Assembly: GCA_944323365.1 (NCBI GenBank)
Contig: CALUSG010000017.1
Location: 1-61,420 of the forward strand
Direction of reading: 5' to 3'
DNA length: 61,420 nt
Source of the DNA: Candidatus Gastranaerophilales bacterium
GTDB lineage: Bacteria > Cyanobacteriota > Vampirovibrionia > Gastranaerophilales > Gastranaerophilaceae
The notes below the pieces were generated by a model. That model worked only from the letters and a program-made list of their open reading frames with translations. It was not told the DNA's origin and ran no database searches. The stretch's first letter is position 1. The number at the start of each line of letters is the position of its first letter. Of the stretch, positions 32,722 to 41,952 are shown one piece after another. Made by a program: the position numbers and the translations under genes.

Positions 32722-33650
32722 ATAAAAATGCCAGAATAGCCGTGCTTTGCGGCGGAATGTCCACAGAACGAGAAATTTCTTTGAGATCAGGCAAAGGCTG
32801 TTTTGAAGCTCTTAAAAACCTGGGATTTAACAATGCGGAAATGGTTATAGTTGATGAAAATATTGCCGAAGTCTTGAAAAACGGCCGCTTTGATTATGCC
32901 TATAATGCTTTGCACGGTAAGTACGGTGAAGACGGTTGTATTCAGGGATTGTTGGAAATTTTAAAAATCCCGTACACAGGCTGCGGCGTTATGGCAAGTG
33001 CTATCTGCATGAATAAAGAGTACACAAAAAGAATTCTTTCAACTACTGATATCCCGCTTATTAAGTCTGTTTATATTGAAAACGGCGACGATGTTATTGA
33101 GAAAACCAAATCATTAAAATATCCTTTGATAACAAAACCTGTTTGTGAAGGGTCAAGTTTTGGCATGACAAAAGTAAATTCGCCGGATGAATTGATTTCA
33201 GCTTATAATGAAGCAGCTAAATTTAATCAAAATGTGTTAATAGAAGAATATTTGACCGGAATTGGATGCACTGTGGGGGTTTTGGAATATGAAGGCAAGG
33301 CTTTTGCTACTGAAATTCTTGAATTACGTCCGAAAAACGAATGGTATGATTACGAAGCAAAATATACAAAAGGTATGACAGAATTTATTTTACCTGCTGA
33401 ATTGTCAGAGAAAATGACACAAAAAGTTAAGGAATTTGCTGTTAAAGCACATATGACAGCCGGATGCAGCGGTGTATCAAGGGTTGATTTTTTGATTGTG
33501 GATGATATACCTTATTGTCTTGAAATTAATACTTCTCCAGGAATGACTGAAACCAGTGATTTACCTGCTCAGGCTGATGTTATGGGTATTGATTATAATC
33601 ATTTGGTATTGTTAATATTAAATAGTGCAGGGTTACACAATGGAAGATGA
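32697..33650 (+). CDS. ddl: D-alanine--D-alanine ligase
   Basis: 317 residues, ATP-grasp. VLCGGMSTEREISLRSG (N-terminal), ALHGKYGEDGCIQGLLE, IPYTGCGVMASAICMNK, KPVCEGSSFGM, LIEEYLTGI and CLEINTSPGMTETSD (Mg-binding Glu/Asn). Supplies D-Ala-D-Ala for MurF. Overlaps murB by 25 bp and runs into ftsQ. Confidence 0.95.
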   Translation: MREIRNKIDKNARIAVLCGGMSTEREISLRSGKGCFEALKNLGFNNAEMVIVDENIAEVLKNGRFDYAYNALHGKYGEDGCIQGLLEILKIPYTGCGVMASAICMNKEYTKRILSTTDIPLIKSVYIENGDDVIEKTKSLKYPLITKPVCEGSSFGMTKVNSPDELISAYNEAAKFNQNVLIEEYLTGIGCTVGVLEYEGKAFATEILELRPKNEWYDYEAKYTKGMTEFILPAELSEKMTQKVKEFAVKAHMTAGCSGVSRVDFLIVDDIPYCLEINTSPGMTETSDLPAQADVMGIDYNHLVLLILNSAGLHNGR

Positions 33651-34488
33651 AATTTTTGAAAGTCCTCAAGAACTTTTAAAAGCTAAACAGCTTGAACGAC
33701 AAATTAGAAAAGGTAAAAAGAAACGCAGTTTTTTTAAGGCTTTGCAGAGATTTTGTCTTGGCGTTTTGGTTTTGTTCGGAATGTATTATTTTTGTTCAAT
33801 GGACGGCTGGTATCTTCCGAAAGATACATTTAAGAACTTTGATCCTGCCCGTATTCAAGTTGTTGACAATAAAATAGTTAAAACAGACAAAATCAAGTCT
33901 ATTGTCAAAGATTTTGAAGTTGAGCGTAAACCTGTTTTTATGACTAATTTAGATGAATTAGAAAATAAAATTAAGTCGCTCGCTCCTGTAAAAAGTGTTT
34001 ATATAAGGCGTTATGCTTTCCCTGCAAGAGTTTTAATAATAATACGGGAAGCAACACCGGTTATAACGGTTTCGCCTGATGCTAAAGTAAAGCCCGTTGC
34101 AGCGTTTACCAAAGGCGGCCGGCTTATTGAAGGGGCTGATTATCTGCCTTTGCCTGATGATTTTAAAACCACTTTGGTTCTTTCTTACGGCAATAAAGGC
34201 GATGATTACAGAAAATGGGATGCTGATAAAATCCTGAATATCTTAAAAGTTACTAAATATGTTGAAACATTTTCACACGAACGTGTTGAATACGTTGATT
34301 TGAAAAATCCTAAAGATATTTACGTTAAAATTGAATCAACCACTATCAGATTAGGCCAGTTTGATGATAAAATATTTGACAGAATTCGCAGAATTCCTAC
34401 TATTTTACCCGAAGTTCAGAAAATTAAGGGCAAAGTCAAATATGTTGATTTGAGCTGGGAAAAAGTTAATTACTTAAAGTTGGAATAA
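33640..34488 (+). CDS. ftsQ: Cell division protein FtsQ/DivIB
   Basis: 282 residues. Basic cytosolic tail (RKGKKKRSFFKALQR), one membrane helix (LGVLVLFGMYYF, about 38-55), then a POTRA domain (VYIRRYAFPARVLIIIREATPV) and a beta domain (about 130-280). Position after ddl in a mur cluster is canonical. Start at 33640 gives MEDEIFESPQEL with AGGG upstream; the in-frame start at 33625 is less well placed. Bridges early and late divisome proteins. Confidence 0.88.
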   Translation: MEDEIFESPQELLKAKQLERQIRKGKKKRSFFKALQRFCLGVLVLFGMYYFCSMDGWYLPKDTFKNFDPARIQVVDNKIVKTDKIKSIVKDFEVERKPVFMTNLDELENKIKSLAPVKSVYIRRYAFPARVLIIIREATPVITVSPDAKVKPVAAFTKGGRLIEGADYLPLPDDFKTTLVLSYGNKGDDYRKWDADKILNILKVTKYVETFSHERVEYVDLKNPKDIYVKIESTTIRLGQFDDKIFDRIRRIPTILPEVQKIKGKVKYVDLSWEKVNYLKLE

Positions 34489-34498
34489 AGGAGAAAAT

Positions 34499-35911
34499 AT
34501 GAATATAGTTTTGGCACAAGTCAAATATAAAACAGGCGATTTCGAGTTTAATTATAATCAAATAATTGAGCAAATTAAAAATAATGAGTGTGATTTGATA
34601 ATATTCCCTTCTTGCGATATTGAAGATTTGGGAGGAAAAGAACTGGTTTATGATGAATTATGTCAGAATGCTCAGATGAATTTTTACCAAAAAATATTAG
34701 AAAATTCTGATAATAAAGCTGTTTTAGTAGGTGATGTTTTAATTCATAACAACGAGATTTTACTTTCGGATGACGGATTTTTTGTTATTTTCGGAAAAAC
34801 TGTTTATGTGGATGAATTGTATAGAGATGATGTGATTTGTGATTTATACGTTCTATCAAAGAATAAGTATTTTGCTATGGATACGTATAGAGATTTTGTA
34901 GACAGCATAAGCACAAGAAACGATTTTGTTTACGTAAATGCAGTAATGATGGCAGATGAGAATGTTTATGCAGGCGGAAGTTTTGCTAAGAATAAGGAAA
35001 ATGAACTGGTTCTGCAGATGCCGGTATGTGAATGTGCAGCTAAAGCTATTGATTTTAATCAAGTAATAGAATTCAAGGAACAATCGTTAGAAGAAGTTGT
35101 TTATAAGGTTATTACTTTTGGATTAAAAGAATACTGTGAAAATACAGGATTCAGTAAGGTGGTATTAGGTTTATCGGGCGGAATAGACAGTGCGGTGACG
35201 GCTGTTTTGGCAGCGGATGCTATCGGCAAAGAAAATGTACTGGCTGTTATGATGCCCAGTATGTATTCTTCTGAAGGCAGTGTTACTGATTCGGTTAAAT
35301 TAGCTCAAAATATCGGTATAAAAACCGAAAAACACTCGATTACACCTTTATTTGATAATTTTATGGATAAAATTGCTCATGAGAAAAAAGGTGATTTGGC
35401 TGAAGAAAATTTGCAGGCACGATTAAGAGGTTTGATACTTATGTTTTTCTCAAATCGTGATAACAGGCTGTTGCTTTCTACCGGCAATAAGTCTGAAATA
35501 GCTATGGGATTTGGTACGTTATACGGTGATATGGCCGGAGGCCTTAATTTGATTGCTGATTTGACTAAAACCAATGTTTACAGGCTGGCTAATTATATTA
35601 ACCGTGAAAAAGAAGTCATACCTGTTGAAATTATAGAAAAAGCTCCGTCAGCAGAGCTTCATCCGGGACAAAAAGATCAGGATAGACTTCCTGAATACGA
35701 GATTTTGGATGATATTATTGAAATGTATATTGAACAAAATAAATCTGTTGATGAAATAGCTCAAAAATACGGATGTGTGCTTGTTAAAGATACCGTAAAA
35801 AAGATTTATCGTGCTCAGTTTAAACGTAAACAGGCATGTCTTGGTATAAGACTTTGTGAAAGATCTTTTTTGAATAATGTCAATATACCTGTTATGCAAA
35901 GGTTTTATTAA
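34499..35911 (+). CDS. nadE: NAD+ synthetase with degenerate glutaminase domain
   Basis: 470 residues, shorter than the usual 540-570 of glutamine-dependent NadE. The C-terminal synthetase is intact: LGLSGGIDSAVTAVLAAD (P-loop, 223-240), STGNKSEIAMGFGTLYGDMAGG and PSAELHPGQKDQD. The N-terminal nitrilase-fold domain (1-205) keeps YVNAVMMADEN and GGSF but seems to have lost the Glu-Lys-Cys triad: FPE is FPS (36-38), the CED of the nucleophile region is AMD (126-128), and DEKR is DELY. So it should use free ammonia or a partner. GGAG ribosome binding site. Confidence 0.92.
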   Translation: MNIVLAQVKYKTGDFEFNYNQIIEQIKNNECDLIIFPSCDIEDLGGKELVYDELCQNAQMNFYQKILENSDNKAVLVGDVLIHNNEILLSDDGFFVIFGKTVYVDELYRDDVICDLYVLSKNKYFAMDTYRDFVDSISTRNDFVYVNAVMMADENVYAGGSFAKNKENELVLQMPVCECAAKAIDFNQVIEFKEQSLEEVVYKVITFGLKEYCENTGFSKVVLGLSGGIDSAVTAVLAADAIGKENVLAVMMPSMYSSEGSVTDSVKLAQNIGIKTEKHSITPLFDNFMDKIAHEKKGDLAEENLQARLRGLILMFFSNRDNRLLLSTGNKSEIAMGFGTLYGDMAGGLNLIADLTKTNVYRLANYINREKEVIPVEIIEKAPSAELHPGQKDQDRLPEYEILDDIIEMYIEQNKSVDEIAQKYGCVLVKDTVKKIYRAQFKRKQACLGIRLCERSFLNNVNIPVMQRFY

Positions 35912-35913
35912 TT

Positions 35914-37059
35914 ATGAATTATGAAGAGGCTGTTAAACTTTTAACTAGCCGGGGAAAATTTTATATAAAACTCGGCTTGGAAAGAATTCAGGCGGTATTG
36001 GAACTCTTAGACCGTCCTCAGGATAAGTTAAAATGCATACATGTTGCGGGAACAAACGGCAAGGGCTCTGTATGTGCCATTATTAATTCTGTTTTAATCG
36101 AAGCCGGATTTAAAACAGGATTATATACAAGTCCGCATGTGTTTGAATATACTGAAAGAATTAAGATTAACGGTGTTGATATTCCAAAATTCGATTTTGC
36201 TTTTTATGTTCAAAAAATCTGTAATCTTGCAGAAAAAAACAATATTAAGCTCACTGAATTTGAAATTTTAACAGCAGTTATGTTCGATTATTTTGCCGAT
36301 AATAATGTAGAAGTTGTTGTATTGGAAACAGGACTCGGCGGACGGTTTGATGCTACAAATGTTATAAAATCCAATTTGTGTTCTATTATTACCCATATAG
36401 ATTTAGATCATACGGAACGCCTGGGCAAAACTCTTTCCGAAATAGCTTTTGAAAAAGCCGGTATTATAAAGCCCGATTGTCCTGTGTTTGTTTTTGAAGG
36501 ATACGAGGTTTTTAAGGATACGGCGGACAGGCTGAATTCCATGTTAATTATGGTTTTTCCGAATGAAAATACTCAAAATCTTTCTTTAAAAGGTGTTTAC
36601 CAGATAGAAAATCTGTCGCTGGCACTTAGTGCTGTAAGATTTTTGTTTCCAAAAATTCCCGAAAGCGTCATTCAAACCGGTTTGGCAAAAGTTAATCATC
36701 CTTTTAGATTTCAATATTTCTCCGAAAGAAATACGATTGTGGATGCGGCTCACAATCCTAACGGTGCGGCGGCTTTAAGACAAAGTTTAGATTTTTATTT
36801 TCCCAATACGCAGCGTAGATTTGTTTTTGGCTGCTTAAAAAATAAAGATTACAAAAATATGATGCTAAATTTGTTTAAATCCGACGATGAAATTTATTTT
36901 TATCATTTTAATTATCCAAATTCAGCTGAAGTTGATGAGTTAATGTCTGCGTGTCCTTATCCTTCTTATGAATTTAAGCAAAAATTTGATGACGGAAAAC
37001 TTACGGTTGTTTGCGGTTCTTTTTATATGCTTAAAGAAGTTTTGCCGTTAGTTTTCTGA
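35914..37059 (+). CDS. folC: Folylpolyglutamate/dihydrofolate synthase
   Basis: 381 residues, Mur-ligase fold. AGTNGKGSVCAIIN (ATP loop), YTSPHVFEYTERIKING, ETGLGGRFDATN and DAAHNPNGAAAL. Adds glutamate to folates; bifunctional or monofunctional cannot be decided. Rather short C-terminal domain. Starts 2 bp after nadE, same operon. Its 3' end overlaps the convergent glycosyltransferase by 12 bp with no terminator. Confidence 0.92.
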   Translation: MNYEEAVKLLTSRGKFYIKLGLERIQAVLELLDRPQDKLKCIHVAGTNGKGSVCAIINSVLIEAGFKTGLYTSPHVFEYTERIKINGVDIPKFDFAFYVQKICNLAEKNNIKLTEFEILTAVMFDYFADNNVEVVVLETGLGGRFDATNVIKSNLCSIITHIDLDHTERLGKTLSEIAFEKAGIIKPDCPVFVFEGYEVFKDTADRLNSMLIMVFPNENTQNLSLKGVYQIENLSLALSAVRFLFPKIPESVIQTGLAKVNHPFRFQYFSERNTIVDAAHNPNGAAALRQSLDFYFPNTQRRFVFGCLKNKDYKNMMLNLFKSDDEIYFYHFNYPNSAEVDELMSACPYPSYEFKQKFDDGKLTVVCGSFYMLKEVLPLVF

Positions 37060-38592
37060 GCCTTTAGCAACCATTTCTTCGATAAGACTGTTAAGTTTTG
37101 CCGGTGAAAATTTTGTACAACTGTTCCAAATTAACGTTGGCTTTGGTTCTTTTAAAGAAGGACTCGGGTAATCACAGTTGCAAAAACCTTTCAACATATT
37201 TGTTGACCCGTCTACGCAAGACTTAAAATGCGAGCAGCAGCTGCAGATTTTTAGGATAAATCCATAGTCGTCAAGCTTGGATTTCAATTCCTGTAATGCA
37301 TCTATCATTCTTAAATGTCCGCCGGTCGTGTATTTTTTGTTCTTGAATATAAATCTTACTTTTGAAAGCTCTTTGTCTGAGATAAATTCAAGTTTGCATG
37401 GTAAATCGCTCTTGCCTGTTGACACGATTACGTCTATTGACAGTTTATCTTTGTCGTTTGTGTTATCTGATATTCTTTGGATAAAATTCCTTAACGGCGG
37501 CATATTTTTTATTATGTGCCCTATTGAGTAAACAGGATAAAATATTAAAAGAGCTATTTCTTTTAAATTTAACTTTGCATTTATAAGGCTTATGCCAAAA
37601 CCTGCCGCTAAAATTATAAATGAAAACAGCACAATTTTGAAATCAACAAAGAAATAATATTTGTAAGAGTGCTTCATTAAGCCCAAATACGAAATTACCA
37701 AAATCCAAAAGTTTGGAGCAATTAAGGACAAAACTTGTTCTGAAAATACAAAATTCTTTGTCCAAAGCCCTTTGAAACAGTTTGCAAACAGTTTAATCCG
37801 CTGTGATAATCTTGGACGACGGAATATGTAGCTTTCCGTATTTACAAATGTTTGAATATTAGGATTGTAAGTACATTTATAACCTATTTGGGAAAGTATA
37901 AGACTGTATCTTAATTCAGAATCAATATTTTTGAATTCAATTTTGCCGATTTTATCTAAAATGTCTTTTCTGATTACGAAAAGCCCTGAATCGGCAAGGT
38001 TTGCCAAACCAAAAAGCGAGCGTGCTTTTTTTATAAAATTCATATGATATTTTAAATAAACTGACTTTATTTGGTCAATAATATCGGAATTTCCGGGCAA
38101 AATAACCGTTTCTCCGCATAATACCGAATTTTTTACTAACCCTGAATTGATTGTTGACAGAAATTCGTTTGTTATTCCTCTTGTTGCATCTATAAATATA
38201 TATGAATCTATCCATTGATCAGCGGCAAGCTGTTCCGTTAACAGTGATACGGCTCTGTCTTTTCCTTGTGTTTCCTGAAATACTATCGGGCTAACAAATC
38301 TTTCTCGCTCAAATAATCCTTCTGAGCCGTCATTACAGTTGTCCAGTATTGCAAATACCCTGAAACTGTCTACAGGATAATCCTGCTGTTTTAGTTGATT
38401 TATTAGATTCTCAAGTGTTTGTTTGTTGTTATGTGAATATATTACAACTGCTAAATGCTCTTTTTCTTCGTATTTTGAATATCTTTTTTCTATTTGAAAA
38501 GGTTTGTCATTAAGGTTTCTTAGTGCTAATGCAAGAAAATATACAGAATAAACAGCTATATATATGTATAATAAATCTAAAATGTATTCCAT
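37048..38592 (-). CDS. Membrane glycosyltransferase family 2 protein with C-terminal Cys-rich domain
   Basis: 514 residues. An N-terminal helix (YILDLLYIYIAVYSVYFLALAL), a GT-A domain with AVVIYSHNNKQTLENLINQL, ILDNCNDGSEG and FIDATRGI (DxD-like), LADSGLFVIRKDIL, and two or three membrane helices near 315-385. The last 65 residues hold seven Cys (C450, C452, C453, C459, C471, C473, C492), which could bind metal or an iron-sulfur cluster, an addition I do not know from GT2 enzymes. Acceptor sugar or lipid unknown. GGAAGG ribosome binding site. Confidence 0.82.
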   Translation of the reverse strand: MEYILDLLYIYIAVYSVYFLALALRNLNDKPFQIEKRYSKYEEKEHLAVVIYSHNNKQTLENLINQLKQQDYPVDSFRVFAILDNCNDGSEGLFERERFVSPIVFQETQGKDRAVSLLTEQLAADQWIDSYIFIDATRGITNEFLSTINSGLVKNSVLCGETVILPGNSDIIDQIKSVYLKYHMNFIKKARSLFGLANLADSGLFVIRKDILDKIGKIEFKNIDSELRYSLILSQIGYKCTYNPNIQTFVNTESYIFRRPRLSQRIKLFANCFKGLWTKNFVFSEQVLSLIAPNFWILVISYLGLMKHSYKYYFFVDFKIVLFSFIILAAGFGISLINAKLNLKEIALLIFYPVYSIGHIIKNMPPLRNFIQRISDNTNDKDKLSIDVIVSTGKSDLPCKLEFISDKELSKVRFIFKNKKYTTGGHLRMIDALQELKSKLDDYGFILKICSCCSHFKSCVDGSTNMLKGFCNCDYPSPSLKEPKPTLIWNSCTKFSPAKLNSLIEEMVAKGSEN

Positions 38593-38666
38593 AATTCTAT
38601 CCTTCCTTGATTAACATTTTATTTAAAAATAAAAAAATTTTCCATTACATGTAAATAAATGTGTAA

Positions 38667-38692
38667 TAAAAAAGGCGGATATTAATCCGCCT
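38667..38692 (-). terminator. Rho-independent terminator of the Ycf23-like gene
   Basis: Minus strand GGCGGAT / ATCCGCC with a TAAT loop, followed by six to seven T. Confidence 0.85.
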
Positions 38693-38712
38693 CGATAATT
38701 ATTCAATTAAGA

Positions 38713-39465
38713 TTAAACTAATTGTAAAGTTTTTTGAGCATTTTTTTCAGCTATTTCAACAAGGCTGTTTACGGTTGCCATCATAGAAATAGTTGAATCC
38801 ATTTTGTTAATGCAAGAGCCAACACCTATTGCTGATGCTCCTGCTGCAAATGCAAACGGAGCTGTTGTCGGATTAATTCCTGTTGCTGTCATTATAGGAA
38901 TTTCAACATTTCTTGCAAGTTCTATTGTATTTGAAATAGTTAATTCTGCTCTTTCCATCAATCCTCTAACTCCGTCTGATTGAGTGTCTTTTGAGTAATG
39001 TCCTTCTGTCTGAATTAAGTCTGCTCCTAATGCTTCAAGTTCTCTTGCTAATTCAATTTGTTCTGATATTGCAATTTCACCCGGAATTGTTACTGAGAAA
39101 TAGTATTCTCTGTCTCCCATAAGTTCAATTGTTTCTTTCGCAAGTTTTAAAACTTCTTCTGCTGTAAATGACATACCTTTTTTGTATAATACGTCAAAAT
39201 TACCCAATTCTACTGCGTCAGCTCCTAAATCTATTGCTCTTACCAATTCTTCAGGTTTGATTGATGATACAAATAATGGAAGTTCAGTCATTGAACGTAC
39301 TTCTTTAACTATTTCTTCTTTTGCACATATATCTATTGCACTTGCGTTTTGAGCTGATGTAACTACCTTTTTAATATTTTCAATGTCAAAATTGTCAATT
39401 CCGGCAATAACTTTTACCGCTCTTTTTTCTTGTAAGTGTTGTTTAAATAAATCAATTCTTGTCAT
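38713..39465 (-). CDS. Ycf23-like (DUF561) TIM-barrel protein
   Basis: 250 residues. EKRAVKVIAGIDNFDIENIKKVV at the N-terminus and a TIM-barrel rhythm (ADAVELGNFD, ADLIQTEGHY, IPIMTATGINPTTAPFAFAAGASAIGVGS) match the DUF561/Ycf23 family known from cyanobacteria and algal plastids. The PIMTATGI and GASAIGVGS segments resemble phosphate-binding loops of such barrels. Function not established in the family. Start at 39465 follows AAAGGAG; upstream in-frame codons are not needed. Monocistronic. Confidence 0.85.
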   Translation of the reverse strand: MTRIDLFKQHLQEKRAVKVIAGIDNFDIENIKKVVTSAQNASAIDICAKEEIVKEVRSMTELPLFVSSIKPEELVRAIDLGADAVELGNFDVLYKKGMSFTAEEVLKLAKETIELMGDREYYFSVTIPGEIAISEQIELARELEALGADLIQTEGHYSKDTQSDGVRGLMERAELTISNTIELARNVEIPIMTATGINPTTAPFAFAAGASAIGVGSCINKMDSTISMMATVNSLVEIAEKNAQKTLQLV

Positions 39466-39585
39466 AATAGTTTTCTCCTTTTGTTTGCAATTATACATTA
39501 AAATGTTAATAATTTCAAGAACCCGTCTTCGGGCTATCTAATTATGGGAATATTTTAAGTGTTTTTACATAATAATAATTGTATT

Positions 39586-40236
39586 ATGAGAATGATTTTT
39601 TTAACGTTAATTCTGTTGATGACTTCAATTCCTGTATTTGCAATAAACTACGAACCTGATGAAAAGATTAATATATCGGTTTATGAAAAAATCAATCCTG
39701 CAATTGTAGCGATAGACGGGACGTTGGAAGATGGAGTTTCTGCGGGTACAGGATGTATAGTATCCAGTGACGGGGTTATATTAACAGGGTTTCATGTAGT
39801 TGAAGACTGTAATGATATTGATGTTACAACTTCAAACGGACAGGTCTACAAGGCAAAAGTTATTGCCAAAGTAAAAAAAGATTTGGCGTTATTGAAAATA
39901 GAACCCGAAAAACCGTTAAAAACAGTTTCTTTCGGAAATTCGGAAGATGTAAAAGTAGGGCAAAAAGTACTTGCTATCGGCAACCCGTTTGGCTTTACCG
40001 GAACGCTTACGCAGGGAATTGTTTCAAGAATTGATTATACAAAAAACAGAATTCAAACAGATGCCGCAATTAATCCGGGATGTTCCGGCGGCCCGTTGCT
40101 AAATTCTTCCGGTGAGGTTATTGGTATTAACCAGTCTATTTATAATCCTGATAATAATATTTCCAATATTGGTATCGGGTTTGCTATTCCTGTTAATGAG
40201 GCCAAAAGTTTTATACGGGAAGCTCAAAAAAAATAG
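39586..40236 (+). CDS. Secreted trypsin-like serine protease, HtrA/Deg-type without PDZ
   Basis: 216 residues. Signal peptide (MIFLTLILLMTSIPVFA), then a chymotrypsin-fold domain with the triad His in ILTGFHVVED, Asp in KKDLALLKIE and Ser in NPGCSGGPLLNSSG, all present. LAIGNPFGFTGTLTQGIVS is typical of Deg proteases. There is no PDZ domain; the protein ends right after the barrel, so substrate choice must differ from DegP. Periplasmic quality control is likely. No ribosome binding site; an AATAAT lies 9 nt before ATG 39586. Confidence 0.88.
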   Translation: MRMIFLTLILLMTSIPVFAINYEPDEKINISVYEKINPAIVAIDGTLEDGVSAGTGCIVSSDGVILTGFHVVEDCNDIDVTTSNGQVYKAKVIAKVKKDLALLKIEPEKPLKTVSFGNSEDVKVGQKVLAIGNPFGFTGTLTQGIVSRIDYTKNRIQTDAAINPGCSGGPLLNSSGEVIGINQSIYNPDNNISNIGIGFAIPVNEAKSFIREAQKK

Positions 40237-40263
40237 TAAACTTTTGATTATAATTTTTTCGTG

Positions 40264-40278
40264 CTATATTTAATATAG
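40264..40278. repeat. Palindrome over the ilvE promoter region
   Basis: CTATATT-T-AATATAG, a perfect 7-bp inverted repeat just upstream of the AAGGAGG ribosome binding site, with TTGATT (40244-40249) as a possible -35. Could be an operator overlapping the -10, or simply AT-rich chance. Confidence 0.35.
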
Positions 40279-40290
40279 TAAGGAGGAATT

Positions 40291-41205
40291 ATGACAGAAT
40301 TTTATTACATGGATGGAAAATTCGTAGAGGCTGAAAAAGCTTTTATTCCTGTCAGAACACACGCTTTTTTGTACGGAACGGCCGTATTCGAAGGTATTAG
40401 AGCTTATTGGAATGAAGAAGAAAAACAGTTGTACGTGTTTAGAGCTCCTGAACACTATGAAAGATTAGTACGCAGCGGTAAAATTATGTATATGGAAAGC
40501 CCGCATAGTGTTGAAGAGTATTGCAAAATCACTCAAGAATTACTAAAGAAAAACGGTTACAAAGAAGATGCTTATCTGCGTCCGACTTTGTATAAATCAG
40601 CACAAAAAGTAGGCCCGGGACTTTATGATAATCCTGATTCTTTTATGATTATTGTTAATAAAATGGGTGACTATATTGATACATCAAAAGGTTTAAAGGT
40701 TTGTGTTTCAAGCTGGAGAAGAAACAGTGATAACGCTATACCTCCACGTGCTAAAGTTGCCGGTTCTTATGCTAATGCGGCTTTAATTAAAACCGATGCA
40801 CATAATGCAGGATTTGATGACGCTGTTGTTTTGGATGAACAGGGCAATGTTACTGAAGGTTCTGCTATGAATCTTTTCTTATTGTTCAAAAATAAATTGG
40901 TTACAACAACTAAAGCTGATAACATTTTAGTAGGTATTACAAGAAATACTGTTATGGAACTTGCAAAAGACCTCGGATTGGAAGTTGAAGAACGTAATGT
41001 TGACAGAACAGAACTTTACATTGCGGATGAAGCTTTCTACTGTGGTACAGGTGCACAAATCAGCCCGATTGTCAGCATTGATAACAGAAAATTGGGTGAC
41101 GGTAAAGTCGGCCCTGTTTCTAAAGAATTACAAAATCTTTACTTTGATGTTGTTAAGGGTAAAGTTCCTAAATATAAAAAATGGTGTATGCCTGTTTATA
41201 TTTAA
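40291..41205 (+). CDS. ilvE: Branched-chain amino acid aminotransferase
   Basis: 304 residues, PLP fold type IV. YGTAVFEGIRAYW, YLRPTLYKSAQKVG, PPRAKVAGSYANAALIKTDA (PLP Lys in RAKVAG), VLDEQGNVTEGSAMNLFLL and YCGTGAQISPI. Last step of Leu/Ile/Val synthesis, or first of their breakdown. Preceded by a perfect AAGGAGG. mlaE follows 9 bp later, though the two have no shared pathway. ilvC is 10 kb away. Confidence 0.94.
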   Translation: MTEFYYMDGKFVEAEKAFIPVRTHAFLYGTAVFEGIRAYWNEEEKQLYVFRAPEHYERLVRSGKIMYMESPHSVEEYCKITQELLKKNGYKEDAYLRPTLYKSAQKVGPGLYDNPDSFMIIVNKMGDYIDTSKGLKVCVSSWRRNSDNAIPPRAKVAGSYANAALIKTDAHNAGFDDAVVLDEQGNVTEGSAMNLFLLFKNKLVTTTKADNILVGITRNTVMELAKDLGLEVEERNVDRTELYIADEAFYCGTGAQISPIVSIDNRKLGDGKVGPVSKELQNLYFDVVKGKVPKYKKWCMPVYI

Positions 41206-41214
41206 GAGGTAAAA

Positions 41215-41952
41215 ATGATAAATTTTTTGGGACTATGCGTCCAAAATTTAATTAAATGTATAAAATATTTACTGCAAGGACAGGTGAGATTTAAAAGTGT
41301 CATAAGCCAGGCAGCAGCGATAAGCTATGACTCTTTAACTATCTCACTTGTAATTGCATTTATATCAGCGGCGGTTATTGCAATACAGGTTGCAAAACAG
41401 TTTTTGATGACGGGTGCAGAAACATATATTGGCGGAACAATCGCAATAGTTATGATACGTGAAATAGCTCCCGGGTTTGTAGCCCTTGCCATAGGTGCAA
41501 GAGCGGGCACTGCAATTTCTGCGGAAATAGCAAATATGCAGGTTACATCTCAGGTTGATGCGATTAAGACGCTTAAAGTTGATCCTGTAGGGTATTATTT
41601 TACTCCGAGAATTATCGGGGCTATGATTACTGTTCCTATGGTGGTGCTGATTGCAGAAGTCGTTGGAATTTTGGGCGGAATGTTCGTGTCGCATGCGACT
41701 ATTGATTTGCATCCTCAACGGTATATGAATTCTGTTTGGGCCTGGCTTGCCACTAAAGATATTTATATCAGCCTTTTAAAAGCCTCTGTTTTTGGCGGCT
41801 TAATCGCTCTTGTTTGTGCGACTCAAGGTTATGAAACTAAAGGCGGGGCAAAGGAGGTCGGTATCTCTACAACTCAGGCTGCTATTTTATCTACTCTTTA
41901 TCTGCTTATTGCTGATTTCTTGATTAATTTGGTGTTTTATATCGCTAAATAA
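41215..41952 (+). CDS. mlaE: MlaE/YrbE-type ABC permease
   Basis: 245 residues, five or six membrane helices. MlaE family signatures: ISLVIAFISAAVIAIQVAKQF, MIREIAPGFVALAIGARAGTAISAEIANMQVTSQVDAI and VDPVGYYFTPRIIG. In Gram-negatives this permease moves phospholipids between inner and outer membrane. The ATPase (MlaF) and MCE protein (MlaD) are not next to it. The stop abuts the stop of the convergent PilB-like gene with no spacer. Confidence 0.9.
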   Translation: MINFLGLCVQNLIKCIKYLLQGQVRFKSVISQAAAISYDSLTISLVIAFISAAVIAIQVAKQFLMTGAETYIGGTIAIVMIREIAPGFVALAIGARAGTAISAEIANMQVTSQVDAIKTLKVDPVGYYFTPRIIGAMITVPMVVLIAEVVGILGGMFVSHATIDLHPQRYMNSVWAWLATKDIYISLLKASVFGGLIALVCATQGYETKGGAKEVGISTTQAAILSTLYLLIADFLINLVFYIAK

